Made by a program: the position numbers and the translations under genes. The notes beneath the pieces were generated by a model. That model made no database searches and was not told the DNA's origin. It saw only the letters and a program-made list of their open reading frames with translations. This document shows, in pieces, positions 44,299-52,422 of a stretch of DNA of 61,193 bases (position 1 is the first letter of the stretch; the number at the start of each line of letters is the position of its first letter). Source of the stretch: Thermoplasmata archaeon (GTDB lineage: Archaea; Thermoplasmatota; Thermoplasmata; Halarchaeoplasmatales; Halarchaeoplasmataceae); assembly GCA_003554965.1 (NCBI GenBank), contig PWHR01000026.1:1-61193 (forward strand). Direction: 5' to 3'.

Positions 44299-45336
44299 AT
44301 GAACGATAAAGAAGAAAAGAACACGAGGGTCCTTCACACAACTTGGTTCGGCGTTTTTATGATAGGGGATTCAAAGGTTTTAGATAAAGAACTATTTTCT
44401 AAAGATCCTGAGAAACTGGCAGAGAAAAAATTCAGTATGGAGAAGGGAGAAATCCTAGAAGAAGAGAAAAATTTAGCGGAAAGATGGGATGGTTTCAGTG
44501 TAACATCAAAAAGGCTGAACGATATAGGGGAACTCTGGGAGGGAGAACTTTCAGATTTAGAGGTAGACCTCGAAGAATATTCATACCAAGAAACGCTCCT
44601 TCAAGAAGCTCTCGTCAAGCTCGGTAGTAAAAAGATCAGAGATTCTATCGACTTTGGAGAACATCTGGCAAAGGCTGTAGACGCTATACAGGATCTCAAC
44701 GAGATAATCAATATCAAGATGGAAAGGTTAAGAGATTGGTATTCTTTGCATTTTCCGGAACTTGAGCAAGGGGTGAGCGATGAAGAATACGTGAATATGA
44801 TATTCCAACATGGTTCTAGGGAAAATATAATCGAAGAGAAAGGGTGGGATATCTCAGAGGACCATACAGGGGGAGAGATAACTGAGAAAGAAGAAGATGT
44901 GTTCAAAAAGATGGCCGAAGGGTTGAAGGACGATATGGCCTACAGAGAGAAATTGCATGATTACGTGAGGCGGCGTATGGAAAAATACGCCCCAAATATG
45001 ACCGCTCTAACAGGTCCTAAACTTGGGGGAGAACTGATCTCTCTCGCCGGATCCTTGGAAGAACTGGCAAAAAAGCCGGCCAGCACTATCCAGGTCCTTG
45101 GGGCAGAAAAGGCTCTTTTCAAACACCTGAACAAGGGTACCGATCCACCTAAACACGGTGCACTCCTCCAGCATCCTTATGTCCATCAGGCTCCGAAATC
45201 TTTGAGAGGTAAGATAGCAAGAGCCTTCGCTAACAAGATCGCCATCGCGGCAAGATTGGACTACTTTGGAGGAGAATTCAAGGGTGATGAACTGAAAGAA
45301 GATCTTGAAGAAAGGATAGAGAGGATAAAAGAATAG
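44299..45336 (+). CDS. Nop5/Nop56 family C/D RNP core protein
   Basis: A 345-residue protein with the Nop domain signature ALTGPKLGGELISLAGSLEELAKKPASTIQ (given in parts: GPKLGGELI, LAKKPAST), then LGAEKALFKHL, PPKHGALLQHPYV and SLRGKIARAFANKIAIAARLDYF. The central part is the usual coiled coil. Nop5 bridges fibrillarin and L7Ae on C/D guide RNAs for 2'-O-methylation of rRNA. GATTTATAC (about 44269-44277) lies 27 bases upstream and no ribosome site, so the mRNA is probably leaderless. Fibrillarin is usually the next gene in archaea, but here the next gene is DUF2284. Confidence 0.9.
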   Translation: MNDKEEKNTRVLHTTWFGVFMIGDSKVLDKELFSKDPEKLAEKKFSMEKGEILEEEKNLAERWDGFSVTSKRLNDIGELWEGELSDLEVDLEEYSYQETLLQEALVKLGSKKIRDSIDFGEHLAKAVDAIQDLNEIINIKMERLRDWYSLHFPELEQGVSDEEYVNMIFQHGSRENIIEEKGWDISEDHTGGEITEKEEDVFKKMAEGLKDDMAYREKLHDYVRRRMEKYAPNMTALTGPKLGGELISLAGSLEELAKKPASTIQVLGAEKALFKHLNKGTDPPKHGALLQHPYVHQAPKSLRGKIARAFANKIAIAARLDYFGGEFKGDELKEDLEERIERIKE

Positions 45337-45354
45337 AAGTCTAGAGGTTTCACC

Positions 45355-45873
45355 ATGGAGGAAAAGGAAGGAGCGGTCAAAACACTAATAGAAAAAGCCA
45401 CTGGTCGGGGAGCTGAAGAGGTGAAAATCATCTCTCCTGAAAACGTTTTTACCGGCCGGTGGGTCAGGCTGAAATGCCAATATGGGTGCGGTGGCTACGG
45501 AAAGAGCTTGACATGTCCTCCTTATTCACCGAAACCAGAAGAAACGGAGAAGATCCTATCGGATTATGAAGATGCTCTCTTGATTCATTTTCCCACCAGT
45601 GTAGAGGACATCAGTAATATAATGGTGGATCTTGAACGGGAAGCTTTTCTCTCTGGCTTTTACAAAGCGTTCTCCATGCCGGCGGGACCGTGTGGGCTCT
45701 GTGAAGAATGTAGTGTAGAAGAAGGGTGTATCAATCCTCGTAAGGCTCGGCCAGCCATGGAGGCCTGTGGTATAGATGTATACCAGACCGCTAGAGAAGC
45801 GGGATTTCCGATTGAAGTTGTAAGAAGTAGAGACTGCCCTCAAAATTATTATGGATTATTGTTGTTGGAATGA
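45355..45873 (+). CDS. DUF2284 metal-binding protein
   Basis: A 172-residue cysteine-rich protein of the DUF2284 family (predicted metal or Fe-S binding). Cysteine strings: CQYGCGGYGKSLTCPPYSP near residue 40, PCGLCEECSVEEGC near 120, and later CGIDV and DCPQNY. The family occurs mainly in anaerobes; biochemical role unknown. A GAGGT site precedes the ATG. It follows the Nop5 gene by 18 bases and is probably cotranscribed with it. Confidence 0.85.
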   Translation: MEEKEGAVKTLIEKATGRGAEEVKIISPENVFTGRWVRLKCQYGCGGYGKSLTCPPYSPKPEETEKILSDYEDALLIHFPTSVEDISNIMVDLEREAFLSGFYKAFSMPAGPCGLCEECSVEEGCINPRKARPAMEACGIDVYQTAREAGFPIEVVRSRDCPQNYYGLLLLE

Positions 45874-45943
45874 AATCGATAATTCTACATAGGGATATAA
45901 ATAGCCCTGCGATGATGAATGATAATAGGAGGTAAAAAGCCCC

Positions 45944-46426
45944 ATGAGGACTATGCTGTATTCAGATCTGACCCAAAAGAAGATAGAGATACCTCCTGAA
46001 TTCAAGAAAGGTAAAATAGTCGATATTTTGATAGAACCCTCAGAAGGTATCTGGACTGTACACGAAGTGGTGGTCGCTAAAGGATGGATAAACAAGGAGC
46101 ATAGATTTTATTTCACCTATGAACTAAGGAATATTGACGAAGAGGATACGATCAGGATCAGGAAAACTATGGATGAAGCTAGGAAAAAACCGAGTGAAAG
46201 CAGCGAATTTTACATGGAAGACATCAATAGAAAGGTTGTGAAAACGGCAAGTGGAGTCGAGATCGGTAGACCCTACGACTATGAGTTGTCCCTAGATCTC
46301 GAACCATGGGTCGTTTGGAAAATACTAGTAGATCCGTCCAATCTCTCTCCTTATAAAAGACGTAAAAGGATCTCCGTAAAAAAAGTAGACAGGATCGAAG
46401 AGGAAAAGATCATCCTATCCGAATGA
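45944..46426 (+). CDS. PRC-barrel-like protein, probably two domains
   Basis: A 160-residue protein. The second half has the PRC-barrel pattern VVKTASGVEIGRPYDYEL followed by two strands (WVVWKILVDP; KRRKRISVKKVDRIEEEKIIL). The first half has the related pattern KGKIVDILIEPSEGIWTVHEVVV, so it may be a second, diverged barrel. PRC-barrel proteins in archaea have been linked to RNA processing and to cell division; both readings are possible here next to nop5. An AGGAGGT ribosome site and a GATATAAATAG box lie upstream. Confidence 0.65.
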   Translation: MRTMLYSDLTQKKIEIPPEFKKGKIVDILIEPSEGIWTVHEVVVAKGWINKEHRFYFTYELRNIDEEDTIRIRKTMDEARKKPSESSEFYMEDINRKVVKTASGVEIGRPYDYELSLDLEPWVVWKILVDPSNLSPYKRRKRISVKKVDRIEEEKIILSE

Positions 46427-46432
46427 CCCTGT

Positions 46433-46960
46433 TCACCTTTTCACTCGTTCATAACCCTTTTTGAGAGCTTCTACGTTGAGATCGACGTATTTTTCAGGGA
46501 ATTCGACGCGAATTGTCTTTTCTAAACTCTCCAATTTTATCTCATCTGAAATTCCAGCAAGCGAGCCGAGCAGCACCACGTTAGCGGCTTTTGAAGTCCC
46601 TATCTTTTCGGCCATACGACCAGCAGGTACCTGATGAACTTCTCCTTCAAATCCGCTGAAATCGGTAACCCTTGTAGTGTCCACTATTAGATGTTCCGTT
46701 CTTTCAGCTATATCCCACCATTCGTCAAGGGTATCCTGGTAAAGCACCAATAGGTAGTCAGGGACTTCGATCACGAGTTCGTTCAGCTCATCTTTATCCA
46801 CTATCACGTCTGAGTAGGCTATACCGCTCCGCACAGCGGCAGAATAAGATCTCTGCTGAACTACGTGAAGATCCTGCTCCAGTGCAAGGGCCTTACCTAG
46901 GATAGTGCCTGCTCGAACGGTTCCCTGTCCAGCCCATCCGCCTATCCTTACTTTCATCAT
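46433..46960 (-). CDS. korC: 2-oxoacid:ferredoxin oxidoreductase, gamma subunit
   Basis: About 175 residues with the gamma-subunit signature: VRIGGWAGQGTVRAGTILGKAL at the start, QQRSYSAAVRSG, and GTSKAANVVLLGSLAG. It is the last gene of the four-gene operon and helps shape the CoA-binding part of the enzyme. The frame can be extended to GTG 46969, but that GTG lies inside the GAGGTGAT ribosome site; ATG 46960 has this site at the proper distance and begins just after the beta-subunit stop codon. Confidence 0.88.
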   Translation of the reverse strand: MMKVRIGGWAGQGTVRAGTILGKALALEQDLHVVQQRSYSAAVRSGIAYSDVIVDKDELNELVIEVPDYLLVLYQDTLDEWWDIAERTEHLIVDTTRVTDFSGFEGEVHQVPAGRMAEKIGTSKAANVVLLGSLAGISDEIKLESLEKTIRVEFPEKYVDLNVEALKKGYERVKR

Positions 46961-46961
46961 C

Positions 46962-47753
46962 TTAATCACCTCTAAACCCTTCGATCTGTCGATATATCTC
47001 TTGAGTCAACTCCGGTCTCTCTATATCAGCTAATGTTCCAACATAAAGCTTATCCCTGTCTTTTTCTTTGCTGGTATTGTTTTTATACCATTCCAGCATG
47101 TCCAATCCATCCATGCCTTCCTTTTTGCCTTTTCTGGTCGGACATTGAGCCAGCACCTCTATAAAAGAAAAACCCTCCGTATTTATCGCCTTCTCGACTT
47201 CCTCTATCAATTCATCCATATGATAAGTGGTCCATCGAGCTACGTGTGAAGCTCCTGCAGCTTTGACCACTTCTGCGGCTTCAAAGCTAGACGATGGATT
47301 CCCGTGTGGGGTTGTTAAGGTTTCCTCCCCATGTTCCGTCGTGGGAGCTACCTGACCGCCGGTCATCGCATACAATCCATTATTGACCATAAGGACGTTC
47401 AAGTCGATATTGTTTCGAGCACCGTGCAGCAAGTGGTTGCCGCCTATCCCGGCACAATCTCCATCTCCAGAGACCACCATCACCTCTAGGTCTCTATTAG
47501 CTATCTTGATCCCTGAAGCAAAAGCCACAGCTCTGCCATGGGTGGTGTGAAGCGTATCGACTCTCCAGTGAGGAGAAGGTATCCAGGCTGCACAACCTAT
47601 ACCGCTCACTGCAGCAACATCTTCCTTCTCCAATCCACTCTTCTCTACAGCTCTTGACATCGCGTTCAGGACCATACCTCCTCCACACCCGGGGCAGAAA
47701 GGAGAGGGGTGGTTCCTTACGTACTTTTCTTTGATCATTTCAGCGTTTATCAT
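46962..47753 (-). CDS. korB: 2-oxoacid:ferredoxin oxidoreductase, beta subunit (TPP-binding)
   Basis: A 263-residue beta subunit. It has CPGCGGG near residue 20, GIGCAAW, the TPP/Mg motif GDGDCAGIGGNHLLHGARNN and the ending VLAQCPTRKGK typical of 2-oxoglutarate-type enzymes. The subunit binds thiamine diphosphate and a [4Fe-4S] cluster and passes electrons to ferredoxin. GGAGGT lies just before the ATG. The start overlaps the end of the alpha-subunit gene by four bases. Confidence 0.9.
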   Translation of the reverse strand: MINAEMIKEKYVRNHPSPFCPGCGGGMVLNAMSRAVEKSGLEKEDVAAVSGIGCAAWIPSPHWRVDTLHTTHGRAVAFASGIKIANRDLEVMVVSGDGDCAGIGGNHLLHGARNNIDLNVLMVNNGLYAMTGGQVAPTTEHGEETLTTPHGNPSSSFEAAEVVKAAGASHVARWTTYHMDELIEEVEKAINTEGFSFIEVLAQCPTRKGKKEGMDGLDMLEWYKNNTSKEKDRDKLYVGTLADIERPELTQEIYRQIEGFRGD

Positions 47754-48874
47754 CTTAAAACCTCCTCTATCTTTTGATGGACCTCTTCTATCGTAGGTAA
47801 AGAATTCAGTCTGTCATGGACGTAAAAGTCTTCACTACCGACACATCTTTCGACTTCCATCCTGTAGCCTCTTAGAGATAGCTCAACCAGAAGTACTTTC
47901 GAGTTCTTACCGATCTCTTTAAGCCTTTTTTCAGGACTCGGCCACATCGTCTTAGGTCTGAAGAATCCTACGTCTTTCCCATCTTCTCTAGCTTTCTGGA
48001 CTGCTCCTTTTGCCGGTCTTGACATCGAACCGTAAGAGACTACCACTAGATCAGCTCCTTCAACATGATGCTCTTCCCAATCCTCGATCTCGGTTCTATT
48101 TTCTTCTATCTTAGCGACCAATCTTCTGACCAACCGGTCCTGAGCGGAAAAACTTGCTGTATCCCTTGTACCGTCGCCTAGGTGGGTGGAACCCGTTACC
48201 AGTAACTCATAACCGTCACCAAAATCTGGCATCGGAGGTACATAATCCTCATCATCGGTATCAAAAAATTCTTTCTCGTCGGAAGTTGGTCTTTTCCTCT
48301 CTTCCCCCTCTACCTCACCAGGTATCGTAACTTTCTCTCTCATCTGTCCGACACCGGCATCAGCCAACATGACCACAGGCGTCCTGTACCTCTCGGCAAG
48401 ATTGAAGGCCCTGACGGTCTGGTCGAACATCTCCTGAGCGGAGTTCGGTGAAAGAGCTATGATCTCGTAATCTCCCTGGCTTCCGAAGCGAGACTGCATA
48501 ACGTCTCCGGTTCCCGGTTTGGTAGCTTGACCTGTAGAAGGACCGGCTCTCTGCACATTCACGATAACGCACGGCGTTTCAGTCATAACCGCATAACCTA
48601 GATTCTCCTGCATCAATGAAAACCCAGGTCCTGAAGTGGCGGTCATCGATTTCAAACCTGTCCAGGATGAACCTATCACCGAGGCAATGCTGGCTATCTC
48701 ATCTTCCATCTGCACGAAACGACCTCCCACTTTAGGAAGTTCATCGGAAAGGTGGTTCATTATCTCCGAGGCCGGCGTTATAGGATATCCTCCAAAAAAT
48801 TTCACCCCAGCTTTCATCGCAGCTTCTGCACAGGCTATATTTCCCTCTATGAAGTACTCTCCAGGGTTCATCAT
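47750..48874 (-). CDS. korA: 2-oxoacid:ferredoxin oxidoreductase, alpha subunit
   Basis: A 374-residue alpha subunit with GNIACAEAAMKAGVKFFGGYPITPASEI at the start (given as GGYPITPASEI), FVQMEDEIASIASVIGSSWTG and RAGPSTGQATKPGTGDVMQSRFG. The last string is typical of 2-oxoglutarate:ferredoxin oxidoreductase (KorA), rather than pyruvate enzymes, which have a different loop. The enzyme oxidatively decarboxylates 2-oxoglutarate to succinyl-CoA with ferredoxin as acceptor, or runs in reverse. GGAGGA precedes a double ATG. Exact substrate is inferred from motifs. Confidence 0.9.
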   Translation of the reverse strand: MMNPGEYFIEGNIACAEAAMKAGVKFFGGYPITPASEIMNHLSDELPKVGGRFVQMEDEIASIASVIGSSWTGLKSMTATSGPGFSLMQENLGYAVMTETPCVIVNVQRAGPSTGQATKPGTGDVMQSRFGSQGDYEIIALSPNSAQEMFDQTVRAFNLAERYRTPVVMLADAGVGQMREKVTIPGEVEGEERKRPTSDEKEFFDTDDEDYVPPMPDFGDGYELLVTGSTHLGDGTRDTASFSAQDRLVRRLVAKIEENRTEIEDWEEHHVEGADLVVVSYGSMSRPAKGAVQKAREDGKDVGFFRPKTMWPSPEKRLKEIGKNSKVLLVELSLRGYRMEVERCVGSEDFYVHDRLNSLPTIEEVHQKIEEVLR

Positions 48875-49092
48875 TCTTTTTCCTCCTTTACCTCTATGGC
48901 GAAGTCCGGGCAGTAAAGCTCACATCTTCTGCAGGATATACATCGTTCAGAGCGCACGACTTCCGGAAAATGATTATCATATTGATTAAGATCATCTGAT
49001 TCGTCCAAAACATCCCTTGGGCAGTACTTTATGCAGATACCGCATCCCTTACAAAATTCCCTATCGATCTTTATTTTGATCTTCTCAGACAT
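48871..49092 (-). CDS. korD: 2-oxoacid:ferredoxin oxidoreductase, ferredoxin-like delta subunit
   Basis: A 73-residue protein with two [4Fe-4S] motifs: CKGCGICIKYCP and CISCRRCELYCP. It is the electron-carrying subunit and the first gene of the korDABC-type operon; its stop overlaps the alpha-subunit start (ATGA). On the minus strand a TTTTATATC box lies about 32 bases before the ATG, giving the operon promoter. The order ferredoxin-alpha-beta-gamma is the common archaeal arrangement for this complex. Confidence 0.9.
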   Translation of the reverse strand: MSEKIKIKIDREFCKGCGICIKYCPRDVLDESDDLNQYDNHFPEVVRSERCISCRRCELYCPDFAIEVKEEKE

Positions 49093-49157
49093 TCTACCAA
49101 ATCCGGGCAGATATCAGGAAGATATAAAACTTTTGAAAGGAGATCTTTTTTAGAGCT

Positions 49158-50459
49158 TTAAGTAGGGGGCCATTCCTGATCTCTAGATACTTTCACGGCG
49201 TTATCCTGCAGATGATCGGATTTAGGATCAGTTTCTCTGCCGCACCTTTTACATCTAAGCTTACTTTTCTCCGTATAGATCGCCTTATCATAAGAGCAGT
49301 TAGGACACACGTAGCCTGTAGTGACTCCAGCCGTCTTCGGTTCAGCCTTCTCTTCCAACTCCACGTCTTCAGATTCTTCTTCATCTTCAAAAGGTCTTCC
49401 CTGGAACCATTTTCCAAAACTCTTAAGATAACGATAGCTGAAGTATGCACCTACACCCATCCATATGAAAGTAAGAAGAATATGGAAAAGCTGATAATTA
49501 GGTATGTTCAGCAGCATGTCGGGCACACCCCTAAAGTTCCAGAAAAAGTGCAGGATTATGGCAGAATGTATACCGTCCTTAACGTAGAGGTATCCGAATA
49601 CTATACCAGCTACTCCAGCATGTGGTATACGGAAAAGACCTCCTCCGATGTGTGCAACTCCAAATATTATAGAGGAAACCACCACAAGTATGACGACCAA
49701 CCTCCTTTCGAATCCGAAACCTCCAAAAAGGTAACGACCGATCTTTTTAGCCCCGCTTCCCTTATATAGTCCGAGCAACGCCATCGGCGCTCCTATGTAC
49801 AGAACTCTAGTGATGAGCTCCTCCCATACAGACGCTCTCATCACACTATAGACCTCTTTCCAGCGCTGATCGAACCCAGGCATTTCTGGTAAGCCAGCGA
49901 AAATCTCTATTATTATCAGATACATCTGGCTGAAGAACAATAGTGCAGTGAATATCGTCACCAGCCTTAGTACAGGGGAGGACATGAAGGAGCGATTTTT
50001 TTCTATCTTCTTGAAGTTCCCTCTGAAGACATCCCTCAGATATTCCACCATGTCATCCCATCCTTTATAAAATAGATAGAATACAGAGAAAACAATTGCA
50101 GCAACCATCAAAAGGTAATATGCTGCAAAGGCCGTACTCCCTAGATATCCCAGGCTGATCGCTACAGGCATTATGAGAAATATCTGATTTGGATCCAACC
50201 GATCAGGTGTGGGAGATTCCTCATACGCTAGAGTTTCGGGAAATATTATTTCAATGGAACCCACAAGTAAAATTAAAATAATCACCAAGAAAGCGATGAA
50301 TAGATAAAGCGCGATCGTAGTACCGTAGTTTTTCAATAGACTGGTAGATTCATCAATGACTGCATCTCCGTCCTCATCTGTTCTAGTACTTTGCAGTTCA
50401 TAGCCGCAAGTATTACATTTGCTGCCGTCCATCTCCAAGCCGCAGCGTGGACATTTCAT
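49158..50459 (-). CDS. CPBP-family membrane protease with zinc ribbons at both ends
   Basis: About 433 residues. N-terminal zinc ribbon (CPRCG, CNTCGYEL), about eight membrane helices, and C-terminal zinc ribbon (CPNCS, CKRCG). The core has the CPBP/Rce1 motifs in order: WEELITRVLYIG (EExxxR), FGVAHIGGG (FxxxH) and ILHFFWN (HxxxN). In eukaryotes Rce1 cleaves CaaX ends; in prokaryotes the family is linked to immunity and membrane-protein processing. ATG 50459 is chosen over TTG 50462 because an AATTAATAC box lies about 28 bases upstream. Paired zinc ribbons on both sides are unusual for the family. Confidence 0.85.
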   Translation of the reverse strand: MKCPRCGLEMDGSKCNTCGYELQSTRTDEDGDAVIDESTSLLKNYGTTIALYLFIAFLVIILILLVGSIEIIFPETLAYEESPTPDRLDPNQIFLIMPVAISLGYLGSTAFAAYYLLMVAAIVFSVFYLFYKGWDDMVEYLRDVFRGNFKKIEKNRSFMSSPVLRLVTIFTALLFFSQMYLIIIEIFAGLPEMPGFDQRWKEVYSVMRASVWEELITRVLYIGAPMALLGLYKGSGAKKIGRYLFGGFGFERRLVVILVVVSSIIFGVAHIGGGLFRIPHAGVAGIVFGYLYVKDGIHSAIILHFFWNFRGVPDMLLNIPNYQLFHILLTFIWMGVGAYFSYRYLKSFGKWFQGRPFEDEEESEDVELEEKAEPKTAGVTTGYVCPNCSYDKAIYTEKSKLRCKRCGRETDPKSDHLQDNAVKVSRDQEWPPT

Positions 50460-50527
50460 CAAGACTATATTTTTGATTACCGTATTAATTGTTTCGCCTT
50501 GACAAGTGTAAAAAAGAGAAAAAGGGT

Positions 50528-52147
50528 TTACTTACTCTTGACCTCGGTTGGTACGATCTTTTTCAGTTCACCTTTCTCAAGTTTCTCTTCCAGCTGTTCT
50601 CTCAACCTGAACTTCTGTACTTTGCCTCTTCCAGAAACGGGCAAGTTATCGGTTATCTCAGCGTAACGAGGGACTTTTGCGCTGGCAACTTCTCCATACA
50701 AGAAATCAACTACATCCTGTTCGGTTATGTCTCCATCTTCAGTCGGTACTACGGCCGCAGCGATCACTTCACCTAGCTCTTCATCGGGTACTCCCACTAC
50801 CGCTACCTCCTGGATCTCTGGATGTTCTATCAGATATTCTTCGATCTCCCTTGGATAAACATTTAGTCCTCCAACTATAACCATGTCTTTCTTCCTGCCC
50901 ACTATCTCCACGTAACCTCTCTCGTCCATCACTGCTAGATCGCCGGAATGAAGCCAACTATCTTCGATGGTTTTCTCCGTCGCTTCAGGTTTGTTGTAGT
51001 AACCTTTCATGACATTGTATCCTTTCACCAACAGCTCACCGGTCTCACCGGAAGGGACCTCATTTCCTTCGTCATCCACTATCTTTACTTCCTGGTCAGG
51101 CATCACAGTTCCTACGGTTTCCACACGATCCTTTACAGAATCATCGAGTCTTGTCATGGTCACTCCTGGAGAGGCTTCAGTCAGTCCGTAAGTTATCAAC
51201 ACGTTGCAGCCCATATCGTTGATCACTGACTTCATGGTCTCGACAGGACAGCTGGAGCCAGCCATTATGCCTGTTCTGAGACTGCTGGTATCGTAATCCT
51301 CCTCTTTCAGAGCTTCTAACTCCCTTATGAACATCGTAGGGACACCATGTATCATCGTCGCCTCCTCTTTTTCGACGAGTTCAAGGGCCTTGTGTGGTTC
51401 GAAGTCTACCAGTGGGATCATCGTACCTCCGAATACCGCCATCAGCGTGATGCTCATCACGTTGCCAAAGCAGTGAGTGAACGGTACCGGTATCACCAAT
51501 TTGTCTTCATCAGTTGTTTCCAATATCTCCCCTTGATCGTGGGCATTCTTAACTATCTGGTAGTGAGAAAGCATAACTCCTTTGGGTTTTCCCGTTGTGC
51601 CCGAAGTGTAAAGTATGAATGTGACGTCGTCGGGTTCAGTCCCCTCTTTCCTCTCAAGGTACTCTTCGTCGTCCCGCCATTCTTTTCCTTTTTCGTAAGC
51701 CTCTTCGAATGAGAAGGATTCGAATTCCTCACTTTCACCATCGATCATAACAAGGGTTTCCAACTTATCCAACTCTGTTGCTTTATCTTCTAAAACATCT
51801 AAAAAGTTATATTTTCCGTACTCTTCGGTGGTTATCACTGCTTTCGTATCAGAATCATTGAACATGTACTCGATCTCTCCGCCTTTATACCAAGGGTCTG
51901 TTGGAACAACCACAGCTCCGATCTTAGGGACGGCGAACCAAGCCACGATCCACTCTGGTACGTTCGGTAAGTATATTGCTACTTTGTCATCCCTACCTAT
52001 ACCTCGCTTCATCAAGAAATTCGCAAGTCTTTCCGCCTTCTCGTTCAATTCCTCATAGGTTATCCGTCTATCTTCAAATATTATCGCTTCTTCATCAGGA
52101 TACTCTTCAGCCCTATCATCCAGTAACTGGCCAATGGTCGTTTTCAT
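50528..52147 (-). CDS. Acyl-CoA synthetase (AMP-forming)
   Basis: A 539-residue member of the ANL superfamily. P-loop-like motif YTSGTTGKPKGVM, adenine-binding YGLTEASPG, hinge HSGDLAVMDERGYVEIVGRKKDM and catalytic lysine in RGKVQKFRLR are all present, so the enzyme should be active. Its length and motifs suit a fatty or short/medium-chain acyl-CoA ligase; the substrate cannot be told. A GAGGT site precedes the ATG. It is not closely linked to a beta-oxidation gene in the window, though 2-oxoacid oxidation genes lie upstream. Confidence 0.9.
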   Translation of the reverse strand: MKTTIGQLLDDRAEEYPDEEAIIFEDRRITYEELNEKAERLANFLMKRGIGRDDKVAIYLPNVPEWIVAWFAVPKIGAVVVPTDPWYKGGEIEYMFNDSDTKAVITTEEYGKYNFLDVLEDKATELDKLETLVMIDGESEEFESFSFEEAYEKGKEWRDDEEYLERKEGTEPDDVTFILYTSGTTGKPKGVMLSHYQIVKNAHDQGEILETTDEDKLVIPVPFTHCFGNVMSITLMAVFGGTMIPLVDFEPHKALELVEKEEATMIHGVPTMFIRELEALKEEDYDTSSLRTGIMAGSSCPVETMKSVINDMGCNVLITYGLTEASPGVTMTRLDDSVKDRVETVGTVMPDQEVKIVDDEGNEVPSGETGELLVKGYNVMKGYYNKPEATEKTIEDSWLHSGDLAVMDERGYVEIVGRKKDMVIVGGLNVYPREIEEYLIEHPEIQEVAVVGVPDEELGEVIAAAVVPTEDGDITEQDVVDFLYGEVASAKVPRYAEITDNLPVSGRGKVQKFRLREQLEEKLEKGELKKIVPTEVKSK

Positions 52148-52422
52148 GATCTGATACCTCTGAATTTCGAAATGGAATAGAGGATATAAGTTTTGCGTTT
52201 TTTTAGGTGTAGAGAAGAGGATTTCACATGTTTTAGACTCGCCTAAGCGATGTGAACATCGATAGGTTTGTAAAAATTTAAAATTGTTATAGTAGACAAC
52301 ATGCTACCTATTTTTCTAAAGATGAAGCGCTCTGGGATCACATCAAAAAATTATTATATTCGGAACAGAGTCCAATAGATGGGAGCTTTATATACTCCCG
52401 AATAGTTAGATATAGTGATAAA

